Below are positions 28,841 to 37,336 of a DNA stretch of 64,000 bases, in pieces. The stretch's first letter is position 1. Every line of letters begins with the position of its first letter. The stretch spans positions 62,001 through 126,000 of the forward strand of contig NZ_JAFFJT010000026.1 of assembly GCF_016924665.1 (NCBI RefSeq). Direction: 5' to 3'. The notes under the pieces were generated by a model. The model saw nothing but the letters and a program-made list of their open reading frames with translations. It did no database searches and was not told the origin of the DNA. The stretch comes from Nocardioides sp. SYSU D00038 (GTDB lineage Bacteria > Actinomycetota > Actinomycetes > Propionibacteriales > Nocardioidaceae). A program made the position numbers and the translations under genes.

Positions 28841-29722
28841 TCAGGAGCGGGCGGCGGGGTCCTGCGCCGCGTCGTCGGTGGCGCCGGCGGCGGCCTCGAC
28901 GGCCGCCTCGGTGACGGTCTCGGTGCCGGGCTCGGGGTCGGGCACGGGCAGCGCGGCGACGATGTCGCCGTACGCCGTCTCGGCGGCGGCCTGCTCGGCC
29001 TCCTTCTTGGAGCGGCCGTGGCCGTTGCCGTAGAGCTGGCCCCCGACCCGCACCTGGGCGGTGAAGGTCTTCATGTGGTCGGGCCCGTCGTCCTCGATGA
29101 CGTACTCGGGCACACCGAGGCCGTGCTCGGCGGCAAGCTCCTGCAGCGAGGTCTTCCAGTCCAGGCCGGCGCCCATCGCGGAGGCGGCCTCGATGAGGGG
29201 GTCGAAGAGCAGGTGGACGACCTTCGAGGACTCCTCGATGCCGCCGCTGAGGTGGACGGCGCCGATCACGGCCTCGACGGTGTCGGAGACGATCGAGGCC
29301 TTCTGGCGACCGCCGGTGGCCTCCTCGCCGCGACCGAGCTTGATGTGGTCGCCCAGGCCGATGCCGCGGCCGACCTCGGCCAGCGCGCGGGCGTTGACCA
29401 CCGCGGCGCGCAGCTTGGCCAGCCGACCCTCGGAGAGGTCGGGGTGGGCGAGGTAGAGCGTCTCGGTGACGACCACGCCGAGGACGGAGTCGCCGAGGAA
29501 CTCCAGCCGCTCGTTGGTCGGCAGCCCGCCGTTCTCGTAGGCGAAGGAGCGGTGCGTGAGGGCGCGGTCGAGCAGCCCGGGGTCCAGCTGGGGATCCCCG
29601 AGGGCGGCACGCAGCGCGTCGTAGCTCAGCGGCCCGACCCGGTCACAGGACCTGGCGACGGTCCGATCGGGCGCCGTACTGGCCGCACTCGCCGCACGCG
29701 CGGTGCGGGAGGTGCTTGGCAC
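28841..29722 (-). CDS. rnc: Ribonuclease III
   Basis: RNase III cuts double-stranded RNA during rRNA and mRNA processing. The catalytic domain has [14 protein letters not shown], the signature [13 protein letters not shown] and the second acidic cluster around [16 protein letters not shown] double-stranded RNA-binding domain follows ([27 protein letters not shown]), then a Glu/Ala tail. The only canonical in-frame start is GTG at 29722, which lies inside rpmF and overlaps it by 80 bases. Similarity begins only near residue 32, at [12 protein letters not shown] non-canonical CTG at 29629 would remove the overlap. The start is therefore uncertain; the identity is not. Confidence 0.93.
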   Translation of the reverse strand: MPSTSRTARAASAASTAPDRTVARSCDRVGPLSYDALRAALGDPQLDPGLLDRALTHRSFAYENGGLPTNERLEFLGDSVLGVVVTETLYLAHPDLSEGRLAKLRAAVVNARALAEVGRGIGLGDHIKLGRGEEATGGRQKASIVSDTVEAVIGAVHLSGGIEESSKVVHLLFDPLIEAASAMGAGLDWKTSLQELAAEHGLGVPEYVIEDDGPDHMKTFTAQVRVGGQLYGNGHGRSKKEAEQAAAETAYGDIVAALPVPDPEPGTETVTEAAVEAAAGATDDAAQDPAARS

Positions 29723-29828
29723 CGCAGGCGGGGTTCGCGCAGTCGACCAGGGACGGCGCCACGGCCTTCCAGGCCGAGCGACGGTGGCGCGTGTTGCTGC
29801 GCGACATCTTCCGCTTCGGGACAGCCAC
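29643..29828 (-). CDS. rpmF: 50S ribosomal protein L32
   Basis: A 61-residue L32. It begins [17 protein letters not shown] and contains the four-cysteine zinc ribbon ([10 protein letters not shown] and CGECG), so this is the zinc-binding (C+) form. GTG start at 29828. It follows yceD with a 38-base gap and precedes rnc, which may overlap it. The yceD-rpmF pair is conserved across bacteria. Confidence 0.97.
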   Translation of the reverse strand: MAVPKRKMSRSNTRHRRSAWKAVAPSLVDCANPACGAKHLPHRACGECGQYGARSDRRQVL

Positions 29829-29866
29829 TTCTTGTCTCCTCTACCAGGACCGGCCGGGGGCCGGTC

Positions 29867-30463
29867 TCACGACTCTTGCTCTGGGTCCTGCTGGTCCTGC
29901 TGGTCCTGCTCGAGCGTGGTCAGCGCCGCCCACCGCGGGTCGATCGCCGCCTCGTGCGCATGGTCCGGGTCGTCCGCGAGCCGGGCCCCGCACTCGGGGC
30001 ACAGTCCCGGACAGTCGTCCATGCACAGCGGCTGGAACGGCAGTGCGAGCACCACCGCGTCCCGCAGCACGGGCTCGAGGTCGAGCAGGTCGTCCTCGAG
30101 CACGCTGGCCTCGTCGTCATCCTCGGAGTCGAGCACGTGGTCGGGGTAGAGGTACAGCTCCTGGAACCGGACCGACACCTCGTCGGTGATCGGCTCCAGG
30201 CACCGCACGCACTCGCCCTCGAGGGCCGCTTCCGCGGTCCCCGTGACCAGCACTCCCTCCATGACCGCCTCGAGGCGCAGGTCGAGACCGACCGGCGACC
30301 CCTCGGTGACCCGGAGGACTTCGATGCCCAGATCTGCCGGTGCCGGGACCGTGAGCTCCACCTGACGCTGGGACCCCGGGCGGCGGCCGAGCTCGCGGGT
30401 GTCGAGCACGAGCGGCGCTCTCGGGTCCAGGCTGTTCAGGATGTCTCTCCCGGTTCCGGGCAC
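29867..30463 (-). CDS. yceD: DUF177 / YceD family protein
   Basis: A 198-residue DUF177 protein. Family features are the central GECVRCLEPITDEVSVRFQ and the C-terminal Cys cluster CMDDCPGLCPECG followed by DPRWAAL. YceD homologs are almost always encoded directly before rpmF and are linked to 23S rRNA metabolism; the exact activity is unproven. The C-terminus has a short Gln/Asp repeat (QDQQDQQDP) made by a 9-bp DNA repeat. GTG start at 30463. A weak promoter (TTTGCC 30505-30510, TACGCT 30480-30485) lies upstream. Confidence 0.9.
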   Translation of the reverse strand: MPGTGRDILNSLDPRAPLVLDTRELGRRPGSQRQVELTVPAPADLGIEVLRVTEGSPVGLDLRLEAVMEGVLVTGTAEAALEGECVRCLEPITDEVSVRFQELYLYPDHVLDSEDDDEASVLEDDLLDLEPVLRDAVVLALPFQPLCMDDCPGLCPECGARLADDPDHAHEAAIDPRWAALTTLEQDQQDQQDPEQES

Positions 30464-30538
30464 TTGCAGATCAGCGAGAAGCGTAACCGGCGGGAGGTAC
30501 GGCGGGCAAAACGCGCCGCCGCGGGGGGCGCGGCCTGC

Positions 30539-31033
30539 TCAGCCGCCCGCCGCCCGGCGCTCCGCCAGCCGATCGGTGAGCGCGGTCAGCACGGAGGGCG
30601 GCACCAGCGCGGAGACGTCGCCGCCGAACGCCGCGACCTCCTTGACCAGCGAGGACGCGACGAACGAGTAGTCCTTGCCCGTGGGCAGGAACACGGTCTC
30701 GACCCCCGTGAGGTGGGAGTTCATCCGCGCCATCTGCACCTCGTAGTCGTAGTCGGAGGGGGCGCGCAGCCCCTTCACGATCGCGACCGCGCCCACCTCG
30801 GCGCAGAACGACGTCACCAGGCCCGAGAACCCCTGCACCCGGACGTTCGGCAGCCCGGCGACGGCGTCGGCGAACATCCCGATGCGCTCGTCGTCGGTGA
30901 ACAGCCGGCTCTTCGAGGGGTTGGTGCCGACGCCGACGACGACCTCGTCGAAGAGGCCGGCGGCCCGCTCGACGATCTCGAGGTGCCCGAGGGTCACCGG
31001 GTCGAAGGTGCCGGGGCACACGGCTCGCTTCAC
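30539..31033 (-). CDS. coaD: Phosphopantetheine adenylyltransferase
   Basis: CoaD makes dephospho-CoA from 4'-phosphopantetheine and ATP, the penultimate step of coenzyme A synthesis. The 164-residue enzyme has GTFDPVTLGHLEIV near the N-terminus with the nucleotidyltransferase TxGH-type motif, RAPSDYDYEVQMARMN for substrate binding, and TGKDYSFVASSLVKEVAAFGGDVS near the C-terminus. The GTG at 31033 overlaps the rsmD stop, so rsmD and coaD are coupled, as in most actinobacteria. Confidence 0.97.
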   Translation of the reverse strand: MKRAVCPGTFDPVTLGHLEIVERAAGLFDEVVVGVGTNPSKSRLFTDDERIGMFADAVAGLPNVRVQGFSGLVTSFCAEVGAVAIVKGLRAPSDYDYEVQMARMNSHLTGVETVFLPTGKDYSFVASSLVKEVAAFGGDVSALVPPSVLTALTDRLAERRAAGG

Positions 31034-31620
31034 GGCTGGTCCTCCCTGGTCGCCCGCTCCGGTTCGGCTGCGTGACCGTACCAAAGCACCGTCTCGCCGT
31101 AGGCACGCCGCCGCTGCGGCTCGACGCCCCCGGGCCAGGCCGGCTCGGGGCTGCGAACCGACCGCTCGACCACGACCAGCGCGCCGGGCGCGAGCCACCC
31201 GCCGGCCGCGAGCGCGGCGAGGTCGGCGGCGACGGCCGCGTCGGCCAGCGGGTACGGCGGGTCGGCGAACACCACGTCGTACGCCGCCGACGGGGGCCGG
31301 CCGAGCACGGTGGCCACCGACGCGGCGACCACCTCGACGTCGGCCCCGAGGGTGCGGGCGTTGGAGCGCACCAGCGCGGCCGTGGGCCGGTCGGACTCCA
31401 CCAGCGTCACCGCTGCGGCGCCGCGCGACCAGGCCTCGAGCCCGACCGCCCCCGACCCGGCGTAGAGGTCCAGGACCCGCAGGCCGGTCCACGAGCCGGC
31501 CCAGGCCTCGATGCTGGAGAACAGCGCCTCCCGCACCCGGTCGCTGGTGGGCCGGGTCTGCTGGCCCCGCGGGGTGACCAGCCGACGCCCCCCGGCCCGG
31601 CCGCCGATGATCCGGGTCAC
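31030..31620 (-). CDS. rsmD: 16S rRNA (guanine-966-N2)-methyltransferase RsmD
   Basis: RsmD methylates G966 of 16S rRNA on the assembled 30S. The 196-residue enzyme shows [12 protein letters not shown] and RPTSDRVREALFSSIE at the N-terminus, the SAM-binding LDLYAGSGAVGLEAWSRGA, and the catalytic DPPYPL. GTG at 31620 overlaps the recG stop by four bases; its own stop overlaps coaD. Length and motifs are standard. Confidence 0.96.
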   Translation of the reverse strand: MTRIIGGRAGGRRLVTPRGQQTRPTSDRVREALFSSIEAWAGSWTGLRVLDLYAGSGAVGLEAWSRGAAAVTLVESDRPTAALVRSNARTLGADVEVVAASVATVLGRPPSAAYDVVFADPPYPLADAAVAADLAALAAGGWLAPGALVVVERSVRSPEPAWPGGVEPQRRRAYGETVLWYGHAAEPERATREDQP

Positions 31621-33854
31621 GACCGCTCCAGGAAGTCGCCCCGGGTCGAGGCCTCGAGGTCGGCCACCGCGAGGGCGAGCGGCGGGTGCGAGAGCAGCTC
31701 GGGGTCGTCGTCGAGCAGCCGCTCGGCGGCCTCGCGGGCGGCCACGATGGTCTCCTCGTCGCGGAGCACCCGCAGGCTGTGGAGCTGGGTGCGGCGCCCC
31801 GACTGCGAGGCGCCCAGCACGTCGCCCTCGCGACGCAGCTCGAGGTCGACCCGGCTGAGCTCGAAGCCGTCGGTGGTGGCGGCGACGGCCTCGAGCCGCT
31901 CGCGGGCGCCGCCCTCGTTGCCCGTCCTGGTCACCAGCAGGCACAGGCCGGGGAGGCCGCCCCGCCCCACCCGGCCGCGGAGCTGGTGGAGCTGACTCAC
32001 CCCGAACCGCTCGGCGTCGAGGATCACCATCGTGGTGGCGTTGGCGACGTCGACGCCCACCTCGATCACCGTCGTCGAGACCAGCACGTCGACCTCGCCG
32101 GCCGCGAAGGCGCGCATCACGCGCTCCTTCTCCTCCGGCGGCAACCGCCCGTGCAGCGCGGCGATGCGCAGCCCGTGGAGTGGCCCGGCGTCGAGGTCGG
32201 CGACGACGTCCTCGACCGCGGAGAGCCCCGGCCGGCCCTGCACGACGACCAGGTTGCCGTCGTCGTCGATCTCGAGCTGGTCGACGTCGCCGGGCTCCTG
32301 CTCGTCGCCGCGGATCCGCGGGCACACGACGTAGACCTGGTGGCCCTTCTCGACCTCCTCGCGCACCCTCGACCAGGTGCGCCCCAGCCAGTGGGGCTGC
32401 TCGGCGACCGGCACGATCGTGGTCTGGATCGGGGCCCGGCCGGCAGGCAGCTCGCGCAGCACCGCGGTCTCGAGGTCGCCGAAGACCGTCATCGCGACCG
32501 TTCGCGGGATCGGGGTCGCGGTCATCACCAGCACGTGGGGCGGGGCCACGGACTTCTGGGTGAGCGCGGCGCGCTGCTCGACGCCGAAGCGGTGCTGCTC
32601 GTCGACGACGACGAGGCCGAGGTCGTCGAAGATCACCTGGTCCTCGAGCAGGGCGTGGGTGCCGACCACGATGCCGGCCTCGCCGGTCGCCAGGCGCAGC
32701 AGCGGCTCGGTGCGCTGGGTCTTGGTCATCGACCCGGTGAGCAGCTCGACCCGGGTGGCGCCCTCGGCGCCGCCCAGCATGCCGCCGCCGGCGAGGTCGC
32801 CCATCAGGGCGGTGATCGAGCGGTGGTGCTGCTGGGCCAGCACCTCGGTGGGGGCGAGCAGGGCGGCCTGGCCGCCGGAGTCGACCACGCGCAGCATCGC
32901 GCGCAGCGCCACCAGGGTCTTGCCGGAGCCGACCTCCCCCTGGAGCAGTCGCTGCATCGGCCAGTCGCGGGCCAGCTCGGCCTCGATGGTCTCCCCCACC
33001 GAGCGCTGGCCCTCGGTGAGCGTGAACGGCAGCCGGGCGTCGAAGGCTGCCAGCAGCGTCCCGTCGCCGCCGTCGCGCGGCGTCGCCCCGAGCGCCCGGA
33101 CCGCGCGGCGCCGGCGTCCGAGCACGAGCTGGGTGACCAGCGCCTCCTCGAAGCGGAACCGCTGCCGGGCCCGGGTCACCTGGGCGTGGTCGGCGGGCAG
33201 GTGGACCCAGTCCAGCGCGGTGCGGGCGTCGAGCAGCCCGGCCTCCTCGCGCACCGCCTCGGGCACCAGGTCGGGCACGTGGTCGACGACGGTGCGGGCG
33301 AAGGAGACCGCCCGCTGGAGGTCCCACGAGTCCACCCCGGCCGTGAGGGGGTAGATGGGGTAGAGCTCTCCCATCGTCTCCAGCGACAGCGAGGCGAGGT
33401 CCTCGCCGGAGGTGCCGAACAGGATCATCCCGGGGTTGGTCAGCTGCCACTCGTCGCGGAACCGGCTGGCCTTGCCGATGAACAGCCCCCGGCGTCCGGG
33501 CGGCAGCCGGCCCTCCTGCCACTGCGCGACGTTCTGGCTCTTGGCGAAGAACGTCATCTTCAGCGACGGCCCGTCGGTGCGCAGCACGGCCTCGAGGCGG
33601 TACGCCGTGCGGCCGGTGCGGCGGTCGCGGTAGGTGTGGGTGGCGCTGCGCGCGATCTCCCCCACCAGCGTCAGCAGCTGGCCCTCCTCGAGCTCGTCGA
33701 GGCGGGTGAGCTCGGCGGTGCGCAGGTAGCGGCGCGGGTGGTGCCCGAGCAGGTCGCCCACGGTGCGCAGCCCCAGCACCTCGACGATCCGGTCGCGCTT
33801 CTTCTTGCCGACGTCGCCCAGCACCGACTCGACCGGGCTCTCGAGCGTGATCAC
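31617..33854 (-). CDS. recG: ATP-dependent DNA helicase RecG
   Basis: RecG remodels stalled replication forks and branched DNA. The 745-residue protein has an N-terminal wedge/OB domain (about residues 1-250, ending FGTSGEDLASL), then superfamily 2 helicase motifs: LLQGEVGSGKTLVAL (Walker A), DEQHRFG in place of DExH, TATPIPRT, and VIEVGVDVANA with QLRGRVGRGG. The GTG at 33854 follows GGGGGAG. It starts 11 bases after the FakA-like gene and overlaps rsmD. Confidence 0.96.
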   Translation of the reverse strand: MITLESPVESVLGDVGKKKRDRIVEVLGLRTVGDLLGHHPRRYLRTAELTRLDELEEGQLLTLVGEIARSATHTYRDRRTGRTAYRLEAVLRTDGPSLKMTFFAKSQNVAQWQEGRLPPGRRGLFIGKASRFRDEWQLTNPGMILFGTSGEDLASLSLETMGELYPIYPLTAGVDSWDLQRAVSFARTVVDHVPDLVPEAVREEAGLLDARTALDWVHLPADHAQVTRARQRFRFEEALVTQLVLGRRRRAVRALGATPRDGGDGTLLAAFDARLPFTLTEGQRSVGETIEAELARDWPMQRLLQGEVGSGKTLVALRAMLRVVDSGGQAALLAPTEVLAQQHHRSITALMGDLAGGGMLGGAEGATRVELLTGSMTKTQRTEPLLRLATGEAGIVVGTHALLEDQVIFDDLGLVVVDEQHRFGVEQRAALTQKSVAPPHVLVMTATPIPRTVAMTVFGDLETAVLRELPAGRAPIQTTIVPVAEQPHWLGRTWSRVREEVEKGHQVYVVCPRIRGDEQEPGDVDQLEIDDDGNLVVVQGRPGLSAVEDVVADLDAGPLHGLRIAALHGRLPPEEKERVMRAFAAGEVDVLVSTTVIEVGVDVANATTMVILDAERFGVSQLHQLRGRVGRGGLPGLCLLVTRTGNEGGARERLEAVAATTDGFELSRVDLELRREGDVLGASQSGRRTQLHSLRVLRDEETIVAAREAAERLLDDDPELLSHPPLALAVADLEASTRGDFLERS

Positions 33855-33864
33855 CGCTCCCCCT

Positions 33865-35520
33865 TCACTCCACCGCGACGAGGAGCGGGTAGCGCTCCTG
33901 CCCCCCGTCGTACACCACGACGTCGACGAGGGGGTGGTGCTCCTCCAGCCAGGCGGCGCACGCGGCGGCCAGCGCGCCGTCGGCGTCGTCGGCGCCGGAC
34001 ACGATCGTCGCGAGCTCGCCGCCGCCGCCGAGCAGCCGGTCGAGCACGGCGGTGCCGACGGCCAGCAGGTCGTCGCCGACCACCACGAAGTCGCCGCCGA
34101 GCACGCCGAGCACGTCACCGGGCTCGCACGGGCCGGCCATGGTCATCGCCTGCCGGGCCGCGATCGTGACCGCCCCCTGCCGGGTGTGCCGCGCGGTCGC
34201 GGTCATCTCCAGCACGTCCTGGTCGAAGCTGCGGCCGGGCTCGTGCACGGCGAGGGCGGCCAGCCCCTGCACCTGGGCCTGGGTGGGGATCACCGCGACC
34301 CGCACGTCGGTGTCGCTCTCGGCGGTGCGGGCGGCGACCTCGGCGGCACGCACCGAGTCGTTGTCGTTGGGCAGCACCACGACCTCGCTGGCCCCGCAGC
34401 CGGTGATCGCCTCGAGCAGCTGACCGGTCGACGGGCGGCGTCCCGGGCCGCCCTCGACCACCACGGCGCCGGCCTCGGTGAAGAGCCGGGTCAGGCCGGG
34501 GCCGGCCGAGACCGCCACCACCCGGCGGCCCTCGCGGTCTGCGGCACCGAGGGCGGCCGCGGCGACCTGCTCGGCGAAGTGGGTGACCCGCACCCGGTGG
34601 GGGCGCCCGGCCTCGATGCCGGCCTCGATCGCGGCGCCCACGTCGTCGACGTGCACGTGCACGTTCCACAACCCGTTGCCGCCCACCACCACCAGCGAGT
34701 CGCCGAGGGCCGCCAGCCGGGCGCGCAGCCCGGCGATGACGTCGTCGCCGGCGTCGAGCAGGTACATCACCTCGTACGACGGACCGTCGGGACTCAGCCC
34801 GTGCTCGCCGTCGGCGTGCGAGAGCGGCTGCGGGATCGGGATGGTGTGGGTGCCGCGGCCCACGGGCGCGGGGCGGCGGCCGGTGAGCACGGTCTCGGCG
34901 GCGTCCAGGATCACGGTGAGCCCGCGACCGCCGGCGTCGACGACTCCGGCCTCCTTGAGCAGCGGCAGCTGGTCGGGGGTGCGCAGCAGCGCGGCGCGCG
35001 CTCCCGCCGCGGCCGCCTCGAAGACGTCGCGGGCCCGGGCGCCCTCGCGCCCGGCGCGCTCGGTGGCGGCGGCCGCGGCCTCGCGGCAGACGGTGAGCAT
35101 GGTGCCCTCGACCGGGGTGCCGACGGCGGCGTACGCCGCCTCCGAGGCCAGCCGCAGCGCGTCGGCCATCACCGCGGCGTTGCGCTCCTCGGCCCCGGCC
35201 TCGTCGACCCGGCGCACCACCGCGCGCAGCATCTCGCTGAGGATCACCCCGGAGTTGCCGCGTGCCCCCAGCAGAGCGGCCCGGGCGAAGCCGGCCAGCA
35301 CCGACGACCGGTCCCCACCGGCGGCGGCGAGCTCGCGCACGGCGTCGCGGGCGGCGGAGATGGTGAGGAACATGTTGGTTCCCGTGTCGCCGTCGGGCAC
35401 GGGGTAGACGTTGAGCGCGTCGATCTCCTCGCGGGCGTCGGCCAGCGCGTCGGTCGCGACGTCGACGAAGCGCAGCACGACCTCGAGCTCGATGCCGCCG
35501 CCGTCGCGTGGTGCCCTCAC
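33865..35520 (-). CDS. DAK2 domain / fatty acid kinase FakA-like protein
   Basis: A 551-residue protein of the DhaL-FakA type. The N-terminal DhaL nucleotide-binding domain has NVYPVPDGDTGTNMFLT with the metal-binding Asp cluster, GARGNSGVILSEMLR, and DAGGRGLTVIL. The C-terminal half has the FakA-like region (VVVGGNGLWNVHVHVDD, VVLPNDNDSV). In Firmicutes FakA phosphorylates fatty acids carried by FakB. No fakB (DegV) gene is visible nearby. The GTG at 35520 has GGGAG upstream and gives the normal N-terminus. It sits upstream of recG, a conserved neighbour (YloV position). Confidence 0.88.
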   Translation of the reverse strand: MRAPRDGGGIELEVVLRFVDVATDALADAREEIDALNVYPVPDGDTGTNMFLTISAARDAVRELAAAGGDRSSVLAGFARAALLGARGNSGVILSEMLRAVVRRVDEAGAEERNAAVMADALRLASEAAYAAVGTPVEGTMLTVCREAAAAATERAGREGARARDVFEAAAAGARAALLRTPDQLPLLKEAGVVDAGGRGLTVILDAAETVLTGRRPAPVGRGTHTIPIPQPLSHADGEHGLSPDGPSYEVMYLLDAGDDVIAGLRARLAALGDSLVVVGGNGLWNVHVHVDDVGAAIEAGIEAGRPHRVRVTHFAEQVAAAALGAADREGRRVVAVSAGPGLTRLFTEAGAVVVEGGPGRRPSTGQLLEAITGCGASEVVVLPNDNDSVRAAEVAARTAESDTDVRVAVIPTQAQVQGLAALAVHEPGRSFDQDVLEMTATARHTRQGAVTIAARQAMTMAGPCEPGDVLGVLGGDFVVVGDDLLAVGTAVLDRLLGGGGELATIVSGADDADGALAAACAAWLEEHHPLVDVVVYDGGQERYPLLVAVE

Positions 35521-35627
35521 CCCGACTCCCTTCCCGCCGCCCGACCGAGGTGTCAGGCTAGTGGGCAGCGGCCCGGACCGGTCGCTGACACCACCACAGT
35601 GCACGACGACACTCTCGGGAGCCCCTC

Positions 35628-36806
35628 GTGTCCACCTCCGTCCTCCGGCCGCGCCGTCGCGCGGCCCTCCTCGCCACCGCCCTCCTCGCGAGCGGGCTGG
35701 TCCTCGCCGGCCCGGCCTCCGCCCCGGCCGGGGCCGCCGAGGGACTGACCAGCCGGGCCTACTTCAACGACCCCTACGCCGAGGGCGACGCCAGCAACAG
35801 GACCCGCAACCTGGTGATCGACCGGTTCCGGGGCGCGCCGGCGGGCTCGGTGGTGAGGATGGTGACGTTCAACATCACCGACACCGCGATCAGCTCGGCG
35901 ATGGTCGCGGCGAAGAAGCGCGGCGTGCAGGTGCGGGTGGTGCTGGCCCGCAAGAACTGCCGGGCCACGGCCGCCAAGCAGCTGAGACGCGCCCTCGGCA
36001 CCCAGAAGCGGAAGCCGTCCTACGTCGTGTGCGCGACGGGCTCCACCCGCACGCCCGGGGGCAGCGTCCACCAGAAGTCGATCACCTTCTCGAGCACCGG
36101 CGGCAGCCGCTACGTGACCCTCGTCGGCTCGGCCAACCAGACCGTCGAGGGCTACGCCGACCAGTGGGTCGACCTCTACCAGTACGCCGGCCGCAAGGAC
36201 GTCTACACCGTCTTCAACGACGTGTTCCGGCTCCAGAAGGCCGACCGCGACCTTGCCCAGCCCTACGTCGACCGGGTCTACAACGGCGGCAACGGGCGCT
36301 CGCAGTTCTTCCCGCTCGCGCCCGACCAGCGCACGGCGGCGTACGACCCGGTGCTGGCCCGGATCAACGAGATCCCGCGCGGGCCGGGCACCGACATCCA
36401 GGTGGCGTCGTACGCCGTGCACGGGCCGCGCGGCCGCTGGCTCACCGACGCGCTGGTGGCGCACAAGGCGGCGGGCTCCAAGGTGCGGGTGCTGGTCGGG
36501 CAGCCCGCTGGCGAGGACGTCATCGCCCGGCTCAAGGGGGCACGGATCCCGGTGCAGCGCGCCTACGACCCCGGCTGCCCCAACGACCCCGACGCCTCGA
36601 CCTGCAACTACATCCACCTCAAGCTGATGACCGCCACCTGGGTCGGAGCCGCCGGGCGCCAGCACGCCGTGTGGACCGGCTCGGACAACTGGGCCGACAA
36701 GGCGCTCGGCAACGACGAGGTCAACCAGCAGATCGGCGGCCAGGAGGCTTGGTCGCAGTACGTACGATTCCTCGCGAAGGTCCGGGCGCACTACAAGCGG
36801 GCCTGA
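35628..36806 (+). CDS. Secreted phospholipase D-like protein with altered HKD motifs
   Basis: A 392-residue exported protein. The signal peptide is clear (basic RPRRRAALL, hydrophobic core to about residue 30, then AGAAEG). The body has two PLD-type halves: VHQKSITF...GSANQT and IHLKLMTA...GSDNWADKA. Each keeps His and Lys of HxK, but the Asp of the HxKxxxxD motif is missing in both (Ser and Thr instead). The GSxN part is kept. It may still be a phosphodiesterase, or have changed substrate. GTG at 35628 with GGGAG upstream. Divergent from the FakA-like gene. Confidence 0.82.
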   Translation: MSTSVLRPRRRAALLATALLASGLVLAGPASAPAGAAEGLTSRAYFNDPYAEGDASNRTRNLVIDRFRGAPAGSVVRMVTFNITDTAISSAMVAAKKRGVQVRVVLARKNCRATAAKQLRRALGTQKRKPSYVVCATGSTRTPGGSVHQKSITFSSTGGSRYVTLVGSANQTVEGYADQWVDLYQYAGRKDVYTVFNDVFRLQKADRDLAQPYVDRVYNGGNGRSQFFPLAPDQRTAAYDPVLARINEIPRGPGTDIQVASYAVHGPRGRWLTDALVAHKAAGSKVRVLVGQPAGEDVIARLKGARIPVQRAYDPGCPNDPDASTCNYIHLKLMTATWVGAAGRQHAVWTGSDNWADKALGNDEVNQQIGGQEAWSQYVRFLAKVRAHYKRA

Positions 36807-36831
36807 CCCGCTCCGGGCGGGTCCGCTCGAT

Positions 36832-36861
36832 TTCGGGAAGCCCGTCCGGATCGGATACTCT
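36832..36861 (+). promoter_or_regulatory. Candidate rpmB promoter
   Basis: TTCGGG (36832-36837) and TACTCT (36856-36861) lie 18 bases apart, about 60 bases before rpmB. The -10 is good for an actinobacterium and the -35 is weak. Confidence 0.35.
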
Positions 36862-36920
36862 TCTTCGGTTGCCCGCACGCTCGGGCCCCCCAGACAACAT
36901 CGAGTTCCAGGAGTTCACCC

Positions 36921-37106
36921 GTGGCTGCCGTCTGCGACATCTGCGCCAAGAAGCCCGGCTTCGGCAACAACCGGCCGTGGTCGCGCAAGATCACCAAGCG
37001 TCGCTTCAACCCCAACATCCAGCGGGTGCGGGCGACCATCAACGGCACGCCCAAGCGACTTAACGTGTGCACCGGCTGCCTGAAGGCCGGCAAGGTCAGC
37101 CGCTGA
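36921..37106 (+). CDS. rpmB: 50S ribosomal protein L28
   Basis: A 61-residue L28 with two cysteine pairs (CDICAKKP and CTGCLKAGKV), so it is the zinc-binding form. The core is FGNNRPWSRKITKRRFNPNIQ and RVRATINGTPKRLNVCTGC. GTG start at 36921 with a GGAG-type site upstream. It stands alone, without rpmG. Its 3' end faces thiL, with a pair of the 73-bp hairpin repeats between. Confidence 0.97.
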   Translation: MAAVCDICAKKPGFGNNRPWSRKITKRRFNPNIQRVRATINGTPKRLNVCTGCLKAGKVSR

Positions 37107-37188
37107 CCCCCTGACGCGTCCGCCGAGGCCGCCGCTCCCCGCTCGGGGGGCGGCGGCCTCGCTGCTTCTGGGGTCGGCCCCGGCCCGG

Positions 37189-37320
37189 TAGTCCGTGACG
37201 TTCGGGCCCCGAAAAGAAGCTCCCAGGGGCCGAAACGTCACGGAGTATCGCTCCGGCCCGGTAGTCCGTGACGTTCTGGTCCCGGAAAGCGACTCGGAGG
37301 GGCCGAAACGTCACGGACTA
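37189..37320. repeat. Two 73-bp hairpin repeats, family 1, between rpmB and thiL
   Basis: Two copies with left arms at 37189 and 37262, again 73 bp apart. Arms are TAGTCCGTGACGTT and AACGTCACGGAGTA (first copy) or AACGTCACGGACTA (second copy). Outer ends are 37237 and 37320. Loop sequences differ from the 6990 array, so the arms are conserved and the loops are not. The gap is again convergent (rpmB plus, thiL minus). Confidence 0.92.
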
Positions 37321-37336
37321 CCGCGCCCCCGCGGCC

